Shown here: positions 35,504 to 44,931 of the stretch, piece by piece | Numbering within the stretch: position 1 is the stretch's first letter | Layout of the letters: every line of letters begins with the position of its first letter | Origin: Autumnicola sp041679265 | Lineage (GTDB): Bacteria > Bacteroidota > Bacteroidia > Flavobacteriales > Flavobacteriaceae | NCBI RefSeq assembly: GCF_041679265.1 | Contig: NZ_JBGFSM010000003.1 | Coordinates: 62,001-126,000, forward strand | Reading direction: 5' to 3' | DNA length: 64,000 nt | Notes under the pieces: generated by a model | What the model was told of the DNA's origin: nothing | Database searches by the model: none | Seen by the model: the letters and a program-made list of their open reading frames with translations, nothing else | Position numbers and translations under genes: made by a program

Positions 35504-36334
35504 TTAATTTGGGTTATTAATATATCTATGTGATAGTTTCAGTTCAATATTACGTTCACCATCTTTTTCGTGTAGTTCCAAAATTGCTCTGCGATCATTG
35601 GACAATGAAAACTTTGGCAGTACATATACAAACCGTACCGTTTCATTTTCTGTGATTTTAGAAGGCAGATTATGTTTAAAAATCGGTTCTTGATACAGTC
35701 GCTGTAACGATTTCTTTTTCCCCTTCTGTCTTGTTTCAACCGAGAGTTTTAAGAAATTTAAATCATAATCCAACGTAGAATTATTCTTAATCTGGATGAC
35801 AAAGTAAAGTTCTTCCGTATCAAAAACAATGTTCTCAACGCTCAAAACTATACCTTCGGTTCGCTTTTTAATCCTACCTACACGCTGCTTTCTTTCAAGA
35901 AGATAGGAACTGAATTTCTGGTAATAATAATTCCTGTTATCAACATTGCTTTCAGCAGTAACAACCGAAATAGAATCATTCAATATTGGTCTTTCATTCC
36001 CGATACTACTTGACTTCGGAATAAAATAATTGAATTTTGATAGCTGCGTTTTATATCTTACAATATACGAAAAAATCGCACCATCTCTATTGACTATCAG
36101 AAGATTGCTTTCTTTCCCAGGTTTGGCTTGAAGCAAGCCAAAATACTGCTCTTTTTCACGGTTGTAGGTAAATACAAAATTATCTGAACCGGTTATGCCT
36201 TGGCGAATAGGTTCTGGAAAAAACAACGCTACATTTTTGGTGTCGTTGGCATAAATAGTATCGAGTGCGTTTGTTGTTTGCGCTTTTGTGAAAGCGGAAA
36301 TTAACACCGTCAGTATTAGAGTAAATGTTCTCAT
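35504..36334 (-). CDS. traN: Conjugative transposon protein TraN (DUF4138)
   Basis: 276 residues with a signal peptide (MRTFTLILTVLISAFTKA). The motif KNVALFFPEPIRQGITGSDNFVF and the beta-rich C-terminus match the DUF4138/TraN family, the outer part of the Bacteroidota mating channel and a distant VirB9 counterpart. It overlaps traM by 4 bases, pointing to coupled translation. Confidence 0.9.
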   Translation of the reverse strand: MRTFTLILTVLISAFTKAQTTNALDTIYANDTKNVALFFPEPIRQGITGSDNFVFTYNREKEQYFGLLQAKPGKESNLLIVNRDGAIFSYIVRYKTQLSKFNYFIPKSSSIGNERPILNDSISVVTAESNVDNRNYYYQKFSSYLLERKQRVGRIKKRTEGIVLSVENIVFDTEELYFVIQIKNNSTLDYDLNFLKLSVETRQKGKKKSLQRLYQEPIFKHNLPSKITENETVRFVYVLPKFSLSNDRRAILELHEKDGERNIELKLSHRYINNPN

Positions 36335-37260
36335 AGTTTAGGTTTTAGAATTAATCTATAATTATTTAATACCATAACTTTTACATTACGGTTGCTTCGT
36401 CTTAGCACCTTTGTAATACCACCTACTTGCGGAACAGTAGGTATGTTGATGTCGCCAATAATATCGTCCAGGACTTCGGTGGTCGCTTCTGCCCGAAAAT
36501 TGTTTTGCACATAAATACCTTCACTACCATCAGATAAATCAAAAGCTTTGAGTTTGGTAGGATGATGCTTTATGTTTTCAATTTCAATTAAAGCCCGATT
36601 AGTCTGAAAGCTTATAAATCCAAAGACAGGTGTGTTCTTAGACATTTTTTTACCATTGATGGTAGCCGCTTTAGTCAAGCGCATTCGCAATCTGGTATTT
36701 GCTTTTACAACTTGGTCGCCATCTACTACCACGTAAATAGTTTCATCTGTATTCCCTATGGTTGAAATTTCATTGGGTTTGGGGGAAGCAGCAAAAAACA
36801 ATTGATGTTCCAAGCCCAATTCTTTCGCTTCAATTTTTTGTTCTCTTTTTACTTCAGCAGAATCAATTTTTGAAACTACTTTGCGAACAGTTCTTTTCTG
36901 TCCCAAATTTTGGTATCGCTTTTCTGAATACTGAATCTTGCTTACCTCATAGATGCTATCTACGATACGTTCTTTTTCGCGTTCCGGTAAATCTGGGTCA
37001 TAAAATCCCAAGGAATCAATTAGTTTTTCATCGTATATGCTTGGCGCATTATTTTCCCTAACTTTTTTCAAGTCGTTAATTGCATCCAGTTTGGAATCGT
37101 ACTCTTTTTGGTCCTCTTCCAAATCTGGCACTAAGGTCTGTTTAAGGTTTTCAGTTTCACTTTTATCATCGCCCATTACCATTACAGAATAGGAAATCAG
37201 GAATATGAAAATCACGGCCAATACCGCTGCAAATACTATCTTGTTTTTTTCTACTTTCAT
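36331..37260 (-). CDS. traM: Conjugative transposon protein TraM
   Basis: 309 residues: one N-terminal membrane helix (IVFAAVLAVIFIFLISYSVMV), a charged, helical linker (~35-150), and a C-terminal beta domain with TIYVVVDGDQVVKANTRLRMRL and TKVLRRSNRNVKVMVLNNYRL. This VirB10-like layout spans the periplasm and links the inner and outer parts of the channel. TraL, often encoded between traK and traM, is missing: only 33 bases separate those two genes here. Confidence 0.92.
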   Translation of the reverse strand: MKVEKNKIVFAAVLAVIFIFLISYSVMVMGDDKSETENLKQTLVPDLEEDQKEYDSKLDAINDLKKVRENNAPSIYDEKLIDSLGFYDPDLPEREKERIVDSIYEVSKIQYSEKRYQNLGQKRTVRKVVSKIDSAEVKREQKIEAKELGLEHQLFFAASPKPNEISTIGNTDETIYVVVDGDQVVKANTRLRMRLTKAATINGKKMSKNTPVFGFISFQTNRALIEIENIKHHPTKLKAFDLSDGSEGIYVQNNFRAEATTEVLDDIIGDINIPTVPQVGGITKVLRRSNRNVKVMVLNNYRLILKPKL

Positions 37261-37293
37261 AAGAGTGAGTTTTTAAGTGCCGATTATCGGCTT

Positions 37294-37908
37294 TCAACTT
37301 TCATCGTTCAGTTTTTTTAAAGTGTTCTCGAAATAGTTGGTAATCAATAATCCGTGCGGATTGTTCGGGAAGTTTCGGTCAACCATAATCAAGTTTCCGG
37401 TGGAAACCAATTCATAGGTGTCGATGATTGAACCTCTATTGATTTCAAAAATCGTTGTCGTCGTAAAACTGTTAGCGCCATCATTTTCAGATATTCTTGA
37501 ATCGATGCTCAATACTTTTTGAACCAATGAATATTGAAGCAACCTGTTGTAAACACCATCAGCCTTTTTCTGGCGGTAGAGATTGTCCACGGAACTATTG
37601 CCCAACCACAACGCCTTTTCCAAGTTGCGTTCGTAATTGCTGGCATCGATGTTATAGAAGTAGTTATGGAACAGATCCAAATGTGCTAAAGCTTCAACCC
37701 GAAAATTTTCCTTTTGGGTCACGAGCTTCAGCGGAATGATACTGCCATCTGTATTAATGGCAAAGGCACTATTGAGCGCTTTTTGATTGGTGTTGAATAC
37801 CATCCAAACTGAAAATGTGCTGGAAAGCAACGCACAGACAACAACCGCCAAAACGATAAATCGATTCAGTTTTAGGACGTTGTAAATATTCTTATATGGT
37901 GTTTTCAT
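37294..37908 (-). CDS. traK: Conjugative transposon protein TraK
   Basis: 204 residues with one membrane segment near the N-terminus (FIVLAVVVCALLSSTFSVWMV) and a soluble periplasmic domain, the topology of VirB8-like channel proteins. The segment ALAHLDLFHNYFYNIDASNYERNLEKALWLGN is characteristic of the Bacteroidota TraK family. Lies between traJ and traM with 20- and 33-base gaps. Confidence 0.93.
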   Translation of the reverse strand: MKTPYKNIYNVLKLNRFIVLAVVVCALLSSTFSVWMVFNTNQKALNSAFAINTDGSIIPLKLVTQKENFRVEALAHLDLFHNYFYNIDASNYERNLEKALWLGNSSVDNLYRQKKADGVYNRLLQYSLVQKVLSIDSRISENDGANSFTTTTIFEINRGSIIDTYELVSTGNLIMVDRNFPNNPHGLLITNYFENTLKKLNDES

Positions 37909-37928
37909 ATTTTTGTTTTTAACCTGCC

Positions 37929-38771
37929 TTATGCAGTAAATAGTCTGAGAGTGAATGACGTGGCACGCTTATACAGTTTGAATTTCAAGAAAACGATAAA
38001 TCCAACCGAACCTAACTGAACAACAGGCGCAAAAAAGCCTTGACCTGTATCGGTTCCAAAAAGGTTGACCCAAAAATTGGTGTTGATTTCCGTATAAATG
38101 GAATTGATAAATACATTGACCAAAAAGAACGCTGGCACGAGCATATACACGGCTGCATATAATTTGAAGAACGTGTAAGCGAGCGAACGGAACTTTTCAA
38201 ATACGGCAAGACTAATAACCAGAGGAAAAAATGCTTGCATTATGCCTAAAAGGAAGAATCGTTCTGCCAAGAATAGCGGATAGATGAATAGATCCAGTAT
38301 CCAAAGTATGGTGCTCAGTATGAAAGCCAATATCTTAAAACCGTACAATGGTGTAACCAAGGCTTCATATAATAGTGTCATTGCGGAACTCGCGGCATCA
38401 AAGAGACTTACATCTTCCTCTAAAGGAATATCCTGCATTTGCAAAGGCAATAATGCTGGTGCTGTACCTCGATATTGCCCTTCAATAGCGACTAAAATGC
38501 CATCGAAAAAGCCTAAGACCTGTGTTGAGAAAATGACCAAAATGACGATGGCAAAATTCTTGACCAGTTCACCAGGACTCAATCCCCAAGTGTAACCGTC
38601 CTTATCTGCAACGCCTTCGTTGTACTTTTTAAGAATGTTGACCAAAAAGAACAGAACAGCGAGCGTCTTCATTCCGGCAATGGTGTATTGCGAAAAGTCG
38701 CTGGCCTGTATGGTCTGGAAGACGGTATCGATATATTCCAGCCCGATTCCTAAGAGAATGGTCGCGGTCAT
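37929..38771 (-). CDS. traJ: Conjugative transposon protein TraJ
   Basis: 280 residues with about six hydrophobic helices and conserved segments AGMKTLAVLFFLVNILKKYNEG and PLFLAERFFLLGIMQAFFPL. It is the VirB6-like polytopic inner-membrane subunit of the transfer channel. It starts 2 bases after the DUF4141 gene stops, as usual for this operon. Confidence 0.93.
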   Translation of the reverse strand: MTATILLGIGLEYIDTVFQTIQASDFSQYTIAGMKTLAVLFFLVNILKKYNEGVADKDGYTWGLSPGELVKNFAIVILVIFSTQVLGFFDGILVAIEGQYRGTAPALLPLQMQDIPLEEDVSLFDAASSAMTLLYEALVTPLYGFKILAFILSTILWILDLFIYPLFLAERFFLLGIMQAFFPLVISLAVFEKFRSLAYTFFKLYAAVYMLVPAFFLVNVFINSIYTEINTNFWVNLFGTDTGQGFFAPVVQLGSVGFIVFLKFKLYKRATSFTLRLFTA

Positions 38772-38773
38772 TT

Positions 38774-39349
38774 TTAGTATTCAGTTTCTCGGTTATTGAC
38801 TTTATCCTGCATTTTTCTGAAGGAAATAATGTCGCGATAGCGTTTTGTTTTTGTTGTGATGGTGGAAACCATTTGTTTTGATTCCAGCTCTTTTGCCTTT
38901 AGAATTTCAGCACGTTCCGCATCGCTCATTTTTAGGTAATCGCTGGATAAGATTTCATCAATAAAATCTACCGTGTCCAAAGAGTTTTGAACTATGGCAT
39001 CGAACGATTCCACGACCCTGCTAACTTCATCTGGTTTGATGTAGGACGAGTTAAGAATATCCTGTAAATCATTTTGCATTACGTTGATAAGGCGCTGATT
39101 GTTTTGTCCAATTTCCTGAACCGCTCTGAGTTGTTGTACCACGCTTGATACTTTCTCAATGCTCTCTTTTGCATCTTTTAAGAATTTTACAGACTTAATC
39201 ATCTGAGCTGTCTGTTTACCCGATTCTATCAGTTGTTTTACCAAGCTGATAAAATTGGTATTGTCATAAGTGGGCATTCCCTGACACGCAGCGCGTGCGG
39301 GCAATAAAAAGATGAATGCCGTTGCGATAATTAAGATTTTTGTCTTCAT
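38774..39349 (-). CDS. DUF4141-family conjugation protein (VirB5-like position)
   Basis: 191 residues with a signal peptide ending near LLPARAACQG. The mature part is almost wholly helical, with heptad-like runs (LIESGKQTAQMIKSVKFLKD, VSSVVQQLRAVQEIGQNNQR). It matches DUF4141 proteins encoded between traG and traJ; these are P-type/VirB5-like periplasmic proteins by position and structure type, an inference. It is sometimes labelled TraI in this gene nomenclature. Stop is 2 bases before traJ starts. Confidence 0.88.
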   Translation of the reverse strand: MKTKILIIATAFIFLLPARAACQGMPTYDNTNFISLVKQLIESGKQTAQMIKSVKFLKDAKESIEKVSSVVQQLRAVQEIGQNNQRLINVMQNDLQDILNSSYIKPDEVSRVVESFDAIVQNSLDTVDFIDEILSSDYLKMSDAERAEILKAKELESKQMVSTITTKTKRYRDIISFRKMQDKVNNRETEY

Positions 39350-39353
39350 AATA

Positions 39354-41756
39354 TTATGTTTTAGATGTGAATTGAATTATTGCTTTTTGCATATCCTGAT
39401 GCTCGTTGTAGAGCTTCATTATTTCCTCATTTTCCTGTCCATCGGTCAAGTAAGCTGCATAGACTTGCTTCGGAACTTCAAGCCGGAAGATGTTACTTTC
39501 CCTACCTATCTTGATAAACATCTCGGTGTACTTGCGTTGACCGGATAGATTGTTTTTAATGGATTTTAATTGGTTCAGGTCGTGGCTCGATAGGTTGAGA
39601 CGTTTGACCAATTCGTCATAGCCTTTTTCATTGTTTAGGCTATAAATGACTTGGGTATTTTCAAGAATACTTGCTGAAGTCGAATTGTTCGGAAGCTGGT
39701 TGATGGATTGTAGAATAATCCCAATCGCACCGTTTTGTTTACGGATAGCTTGATAGTAGAATTCTACACTTTCCAATACATTTTCAAACTTCAATTGCTT
39801 GGCAAACTCATCAAAAAGGATGATTCCTTTTTCAGCTCTATTTTTCCAAATAGTTCTTTGGATAGCTGACTTAATGAGCTTTAACATTACGGACAGGATT
39901 TCCTTGTTATCCTTGACTTCATCCAGTTCAAAAACAATCAATCGCTTATCTTCGATTTTATAAGTTTGGTCTTCGCTCACTTCAAACAGGAAACTATATA
40001 GACCATCGCCGACATATTCGGACATTACGTGCAAAAAGCCGGTAACATTGAAGTAGTCGGGATGGATTTTTAGGGTATTCAGCAGGTCTTTCTGATTCCT
40101 TTCTATAAAACTGTAAAAACCATCCAATGAGTGATTTTCTGAAGTGCTATCGTAATAATGGCGCAGAATCTTTTTAACCGATACTGATTGTGCTTTGGTA
40201 ACTTTTAAATCTGAAGCAAAAAGTTCAAATAAGAAAACTGATAAGTCTTCCAATCGTTCGGGTGTAAGGTCGTTTACATCACTTATATAAAAAGGATTGA
40301 TGCCCAAGTTCTTTCCACTTTCGTAACGAAGCACGGTATATTTTTCGGGATAGAGTTTAGCGAATTTGGTGTATGAACCACCTAAATCAATGATGACCAA
40401 GCGAATACCACTTTCAAAATATTGACGTAAGATGTTATTGGCGAGAAAGGACTTTCCTTCGCCTGTTGGTGCGAAAATGGCAAAGTTTCTTGCCTTAATG
40501 CGCTTCTTGCGTTCATCCCAGACATCTTTGAGAACAGGAATATTATGTTCGCGGTCGTTAAAGATGATTCCGGTGGCATCCGATTTATAATTCGTGTTGT
40601 TTATGAACAAGCAAAGCGCGTGCTTTAAATCCGTCACATATAAATCGTTGTTTGAAAAATTGGAAGAGAAACAGCAGTAACTATTTAGGAGGTAATTTTT
40701 ACGTTCTTCGCCTCTTGGGTAATACGGGATGATATCCAATTCCTTAAATTCTGTCTTGATTTTTGAGGTAATTTTATCAAGCTCTTTGGCTTCCTTTGCC
40801 CAATAGACAATATTCAAATGCCCACGAATAATCCGGGCATTATCATCGGCATTGATTTGGTCAAGGATGTGCTGGATTTTGCCAAGAACCACTTTGTTCT
40901 GCGAACCGAAATTTGAACTCTTGTTGAGCTCTTCAACCTTCTTATCGAGCAACTTTCGCCACTTTTGTTTGTCATCTAAATAGAGAATTTGATTGACAAT
41001 ATGGTTTTCGTTAAGCGTAAGCCCTAGACCATCAATAAAACCTTGATGAAACACAAAATCGTCAGAAGTGAATTTCTCATTGGTTTTGCTACTCTGTACA
41101 CTTTCGCCAAAGCACAGTTCGCTGTTGATGGCCAGGGCATCAAAATGGTTTTCGCCAATATTGACGCTTTTTTTGTCCAGTAAAATATCGGTATCATAGC
41201 CTTCATTAAAACCGTTGAAGTAATTGTTTGTCATTTGCTGAATGTCGCCCGCTTTAAGCGAAACAAAATCCATCTTTCGGCTATTGTTGATGAAGGAAAC
41301 TGAATCACTTACCGAGTTGGCGAAATTCTTAATATTGTCATCCAGTTCCTGTACGATTCCCTTTGAAATTTTTCTGAATGGGTTGACATATTTAGGATTG
41401 TTTAGAGCCTTATTCTTGGTCAGGATGAAAAACAAATAGCAGCTGTGCTCGATATGTCCACGACCTTTAAAATGTTCGTGGGTAGCCTTTTCCAAAAAAG
41501 TTGTATTCGGAAGTTGTTCTGAAGTATATGATTTCTTGAGATAGATATCCTGTTTATGAACTACAGTGCCAACTGGCAATGACTTTAATGCCTGAAACCA
41601 AGCACCGTGCATATCCTCAAAATCCTTTTCAGATAAGGAATAGATTTCTGGTAGATTACCTTTGTAGCACAGAATAACATTGCCATTATTGGCAAATACG
41701 ATATTGTCCTGAATATCTACAATGGGTTGATATGCCGAAAGGTTAATCTTGTTCAT
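39354..41756 (-). CDS. traG: Conjugation ATPase TraG (VirB4 family)
   Basis: 800 residues. An N-terminal membrane-associated domain (~1-400) precedes the ATPase core with Walker A FAPTGEGKSFLAN near residue 430 and Walker B GIILFDEFAKQL near 645, followed by QSINQLPNNS. VirB4-type ATPases drive channel assembly and transfer. It overlaps traF by 14 bases and is 4 bases before the DUF4141 gene, so all lie in one operon. The frame is unbroken over its whole length, suggesting a functional element. Confidence 0.95.
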   Translation of the reverse strand: MNKINLSAYQPIVDIQDNIVFANNGNVILCYKGNLPEIYSLSEKDFEDMHGAWFQALKSLPVGTVVHKQDIYLKKSYTSEQLPNTTFLEKATHEHFKGRGHIEHSCYLFFILTKNKALNNPKYVNPFRKISKGIVQELDDNIKNFANSVSDSVSFINNSRKMDFVSLKAGDIQQMTNNYFNGFNEGYDTDILLDKKSVNIGENHFDALAINSELCFGESVQSSKTNEKFTSDDFVFHQGFIDGLGLTLNENHIVNQILYLDDKQKWRKLLDKKVEELNKSSNFGSQNKVVLGKIQHILDQINADDNARIIRGHLNIVYWAKEAKELDKITSKIKTEFKELDIIPYYPRGEERKNYLLNSYCCFSSNFSNNDLYVTDLKHALCLFINNTNYKSDATGIIFNDREHNIPVLKDVWDERKKRIKARNFAIFAPTGEGKSFLANNILRQYFESGIRLVIIDLGGSYTKFAKLYPEKYTVLRYESGKNLGINPFYISDVNDLTPERLEDLSVFLFELFASDLKVTKAQSVSVKKILRHYYDSTSENHSLDGFYSFIERNQKDLLNTLKIHPDYFNVTGFLHVMSEYVGDGLYSFLFEVSEDQTYKIEDKRLIVFELDEVKDNKEILSVMLKLIKSAIQRTIWKNRAEKGIILFDEFAKQLKFENVLESVEFYYQAIRKQNGAIGIILQSINQLPNNSTSASILENTQVIYSLNNEKGYDELVKRLNLSSHDLNQLKSIKNNLSGQRKYTEMFIKIGRESNIFRLEVPKQVYAAYLTDGQENEEIMKLYNEHQDMQKAIIQFTSKT

Positions 41757-42027
41757 AATCGAAGCCAGAAATTCTTTTGTTACTAATGATTTGCGGAAAG
41801 GCTTTTGCCATTTGAAATAGCTGTGGATTGTGGGTTATTCTTGTCAAAGCCACATATAGGGAAGCGTTGAATACCAGTACACCAATGATTATCCCAAAGC
41901 TGAAAGAGAAGATGATGATTAATAGCGAAGCCAAAATGGAAACCATCATTAGGGCAAACAGGGAAATGGGCAGCCCAAAAATGACTGCCCGTTTTCTAAT
42001 GTTTCTATAGACCTCGAACTTCTTCAT
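41743..42027 (-). CDS. traF: Conjugative transposon protein TraF (DUF4133)
   Basis: 94 residues with two close membrane helices (IFGLPISLFALMMVSILASL and a second up to VALTRI), the VirB3-like arrangement of DUF4133. It overlaps traG by 14 bases and follows traE by 2. VirB3 proteins work with the VirB4 ATPase, which is encoded next. Confidence 0.93.
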   Translation of the reverse strand: MKKFEVYRNIRKRAVIFGLPISLFALMMVSILASLLIIIFSFSFGIIIGVLVFNASLYVALTRITHNPQLFQMAKAFPQIISNKRISGFDYEQD

Positions 42028-42029
42028 TG

Positions 42030-42317
42030 TTATACAACAATTCCTATGAGATAAGTAAATATGCCTACGACGGCACCTGCTATGAGTACAAATACAAGTA
42101 CGCGTGTGATACCTTTTTTCAGGTCTGCATTTTCACCAAAGAAGTGTCCTGCATTAAAAAGGAAGCCAACCAAGAAGATGACACCTAATAAAATTGGAAA
42201 TATGGTTCTGATGGTATCGCCTACATCGTTAACGGAATCTTCGATGCCACCAATTTGAGCAAAAAGCGAAGTGGATAAGAGCGAAAGAATGGATGCTAAA
42301 TAGTGTGATTTTTTCAT
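42030..42317 (-). CDS. traE: Conjugative transposon protein TraE (DUF4134)
   Basis: 95 residues: a signal sequence (YLASILSLLSTSLFA), then IEDSVNDVGDTIRTIFPILLGVIFLVGFL and a second helix. DUF4134 is the pilin-like VirB2 counterpart of Bacteroidota conjugative elements. It is the first gene of the minus-strand tra operon; the 190 bases before it must hold the operon promoter, back to back with that of the amidase gene. Confidence 0.93.
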   Translation of the reverse strand: MKKSHYLASILSLLSTSLFAQIGGIEDSVNDVGDTIRTIFPILLGVIFLVGFLFNAGHFFGENADLKKGITRVLVFVLIAGAVVGIFTYLIGIVV

Positions 42318-42506
42318 AACGGAACGGATTAAATTTTTGGTTCATTTTCGTTATTGGAAATTTACATATATTTGAATATAAATAACTGAAAATCAAATAT
42401 TTGTGAATAAAATATTATTTGATATTGTTTGAATTCCGTTGTTATTATTTGGCATCAAATCCTATGGATTTTTGAAGGGAACTTGTTGATAACCTGAAAA
42501 TTGAAA

Positions 42507-43148
42507 ATGAAAAATCTGCTCAAAAACGTCAGTTTTGTGATTTTACTCTTCAAAATGTGCTTCATTTTTGGACAAGAAACGAGTGCTCAAAAACGAATTG
42601 TGATTGACGTTGGACACGGTGGAAAAGATGCTGGTGCAATTGGCATAAATGGCATCCAAGAAAAGGATGTGGTTTTGTCTATTGCAAATGAGATTTTAAG
42701 GTTAAATAACGACTTGGAAAAACCACTCGATATTTATTTGACCAGGTATAGTGATACGCTCATTTCACTATCTGATAGAACCAAGCTGGCAAAAGCTTTA
42801 GATGCTGATTTATTTGTGTCTTTACATAGTAATCACTCAGACAATCCCAATGCAAGAGGGATAGAGGTCTATGCTTCAAGAAAACAAGAGAAATTCTCTA
42901 AAGCATCTGTTTTTATAGGCTATCAAATTGAACGAGTACTTTGCAAAACAATTGGGTATAAAAGTAGAGGCCTGAAGTTTGCTAACTTTCAGGTGCTACA
43001 GGAAACAGTTGGTCATTGCCCTTCTGTGCTGTTGGAATTGGGTTTTTTGAGCAATATAGATGAAGGCACCTATATTTCAGATAACAACAATATTGATCGC
43101 ATAGCACTATCGATATTATTATTCATTCAAGAACCATTAAAATTATGA
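42507..43148 (+). CDS. N-acetylmuramoyl-L-alanine amidase (Amidase_3)
   Basis: 213 residues from ATG 42507, with a signal peptide ending near FIFGQETSAQ. Amidase_3 zinc motifs are complete: IDVGHGGKDAGAIG (H), IQEKDVVLSI (E) and VSLHSNHSD (H); a late CPSVLLELGFLSN carries the catalytic glutamate. It cleaves the peptide side chain from muramic acid in the periplasm. Divergent placement beside traE suggests it opens peptidoglycan for channel assembly, as dedicated hydrolases do in other conjugation systems (inference). Cell-division amidases are longer and of other context. Confidence 0.88.
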   Translation: MKNLLKNVSFVILLFKMCFIFGQETSAQKRIVIDVGHGGKDAGAIGINGIQEKDVVLSIANEILRLNNDLEKPLDIYLTRYSDTLISLSDRTKLAKALDADLFVSLHSNHSDNPNARGIEVYASRKQEKFSKASVFIGYQIERVLCKTIGYKSRGLKFANFQVLQETVGHCPSVLLELGFLSNIDEGTYISDNNNIDRIALSILLFIQEPLKL

Positions 43149-43243
43149 AAGATATTTTTTTAGAGTTAACAAAGAGCTTGAAGGACATTATAGCGCAATT
43201 TATTTCAGAAGTGATTTTGTTATATAAATCTTTCAGAAATTAA
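43145..43243 (+). CDS. Possible 32-aa peptide after the amidase gene
   Basis: ATGAAAGAT starts at 43145, overlapping the amidase stop by 4 bases, and encodes an amphipathic peptide (LTKSLKDIIAQFISEVILLY). The overlapping start argues for coupled translation, but the peptide is short and I do not recognise it. Confidence 0.35.
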   Translation: MKDIFLELTKSLKDIIAQFISEVILLYKSFRN

Positions 43244-43244
43244 C

Positions 43245-43907
43245 CTACTTCCTCTTATCCCCAGCCGCCTTATTAAATGCAATCAAATTAAACAATTCCC
43301 GCATCCGGCTACGAACGCGGTTGCCATAGCGTTCTTCCAGTTCTTCCGCATTCAGGTTCGTGGTGGCGTGGGTCTTGATTTTATGCTTGGTTTGGAGGTA
43401 AAGTTCATACCGCGATAAAAGGACTTCGCCCATCACATTGAGATCCTTGCCGTAAAACCTTCCGGCAGGTTCCACGCCCAGATCGTCAAAACAGTAAAAT
43501 TTTGTATTGCCATATTCTTCAACAGTTTTAAAACCTAAATGGTTAAAACTGAAGGTTACATTCCGGCAGGGAATCATTTCGTAAGGACGTTGCAACGGAA
43601 CCAAATGACGTAACAATTTCATTAGGCTTGTTTTTCCGCAACCCACTGGTCCAGAAAGTAAAATCCCCTTATCAATGTCGATTCCATAGGTTTTGCAATT
43701 GTCTTTATCCTTGATGAAATAAGAGCAGAGTTTTCTTAATATATCCCTATCCTCATCATAAATCCGAAACTTTTCGCCGAACAAGAGTTTGCCTTTGGCA
43801 TTGAGGTAAATCAAGATTTTTGGAAAATCGTAGAGTACGCTTTTCCCATCAAATTTTCCCAGCGAATATTCCACGCCGCCTTCGGTTATTTTAGAGGGGT
43901 TGTCCAT
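43245..43907 (-). CDS. AAA+ ATPase, DnaC/helicase-loader-like
   Basis: 220 residues from ATG 43907 (an upstream in-frame codon at 43985 would place 26 unlikely residues inside the preceding gene). Walker A is SGPVGCGKTSL and Walker B FYCFDDLGVE, followed by an arginine-rich C-terminus with NRVRSRMRELFNLI as a possible arginine finger. ATPases of this type in Bacteroidota elements lie next to a DNA-binding initiator-like gene and resemble helicase loaders; a part in ICE replication is inferred. It overlaps the upstream gene by 17 bases. Confidence 0.8.
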   Translation of the reverse strand: MDNPSKITEGGVEYSLGKFDGKSVLYDFPKILIYLNAKGKLLFGEKFRIYDEDRDILRKLCSYFIKDKDNCKTYGIDIDKGILLSGPVGCGKTSLMKLLRHLVPLQRPYEMIPCRNVTFSFNHLGFKTVEEYGNTKFYCFDDLGVEPAGRFYGKDLNVMGEVLLSRYELYLQTKHKIKTHATTNLNAEELEERYGNRVRSRMRELFNLIAFNKAAGDKRK

Positions 43908-44643
43908 AATCCTTGGTTTTAGTGGTTCGCAGGTTGTCCCGATTTTGGGACGCTCCCTTTTTGTTTGGTTTGTTTTCTTTGGCAAATAATTCGGTTCTAT
44001 CCATCCAATTCACGGCTAAAGCCTGCCAATCCCGTATGGCTTTCCCATCGCTAGTCTTCCAATCATTTGCTTCATAATGTGCAAAGAATTTTTTTCCTTC
44101 ATCAGCAGAAAAACTTTTTTCAATAAAAAAATCTAAAACGACCTGCCTGCCCTTTGGTTGTTTATTAATGTTTACTTGTTTGGTATTGTTTATATTAGAT
44201 ACCAATGCTTGTCCACTCACGGGACGGTGCGGGTACACGGCTTGTCCATTAGTGGGATGGTGCTGGTACACTACCGGTTCACATATGGGATGGTACCGTT
44301 CCGCAAGCTGTTCCAATTCGGGATTGTACTGTCCCATATCCGGTTCATCACTTGTCCCGATAATGGCCATCTTGATCTTACTGCCTTTATATGGATTATT
44401 GGATGGAAAATAGGATAGATAATCCCACGAATCGAGATCGGTCACGCACCGATGGTATGTAGATTTAGAACCTATTTTGGCCACGCGCATCAGCTCGCGC
44501 CGGTTCACAAAAAACTCATCGGCAAAGCGGCTGCTGTTCCATTCCTGGAACAAGGCCATATAAAGACTTATGTGCGTTGGATTGAGGCGGTCGTCGAAGA
44601 AGAATCTTTCAAAAGCCGCGTTGAGGAGCTTTATATAATTCAT
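43891..44643 (-). CDS. Initiator-like winged-helix protein of the ICE
   Basis: 250 residues. The N-terminus (FFDDRLNPTHISLYMALFQEWN, then VNRRELMRVAKIGSKSTYHRCVTDLDSWDYLSY) is a winged-helix domain of the kind in plasmid replication and DnaD-like proteins. The middle has low-complexity repeats of H, P and V with the word NGQAVYPHRPVSGQA; the C-terminus is helical (GKKFFAHYEANDWKTSDGKAIRDWQALAVNWM), DnaD/DnaB-loader-like. Encoded before a loader-like ATPase and after an excisionase-like gene, it is a reasonable candidate for ICE replication initiation. Confidence 0.7.
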   Translation of the reverse strand: MNYIKLLNAAFERFFFDDRLNPTHISLYMALFQEWNSSRFADEFFVNRRELMRVAKIGSKSTYHRCVTDLDSWDYLSYFPSNNPYKGSKIKMAIIGTSDEPDMGQYNPELEQLAERYHPICEPVVYQHHPTNGQAVYPHRPVSGQALVSNINNTKQVNINKQPKGRQVVLDFFIEKSFSADEGKKFFAHYEANDWKTSDGKAIRDWQALAVNWMDRTELFAKENKPNKKGASQNRDNLRTTKTKDYGQPL

Positions 44644-44646
44644 CGC

Positions 44647-44931
44647 CTAAGAATTTAATCCGTGCTGCACACGATTTGCGGTCATTACATTCTGGATTTC
44701 CTCGGCATCGTAGTAAATGATACCGCCCACTTTCGTGTAGGGCAATGTGCCATTGACGCGAAGGTTTTGAAGTGTACCCGGACTGACCTGAAGTAATTCC
44801 ATCACTTCGGAAGATTTAAGGTATTTTTTGAGCTTTCCTTTAGACTGATTGGAAAGCAATTTTTTAATGTCATCGAGCAATTCCATTTTGAATTCCCGAA
44901 GATCTTCTGTGGTAATGATACTTGTTGGCAT
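44647..44931 (-). CDS. Excisionase-like helix-turn-helix protein
   Basis: 94 residues. The C-terminal half has the MerR/excisionase-type fold: YLKSSEVMELLQVSPGTLQNLRVNGTLPYTKVGGIIYYDAEEIQNVM. Such HTH_17 proteins, encoded by most Bacteroidota ICEs, act as directionality or regulatory factors (as Xis proteins do in CTnDOT). First gene of the three-gene minus-strand set with the initiator-like and ATPase genes. The word TTGACTTTCG lies 70 bases upstream at 45001. Confidence 0.82.
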   Translation of the reverse strand: MPTSIITTEDLREFKMELLDDIKKLLSNQSKGKLKKYLKSSEVMELLQVSPGTLQNLRVNGTLPYTKVGGIIYYDAEEIQNVMTANRVQHGLNS

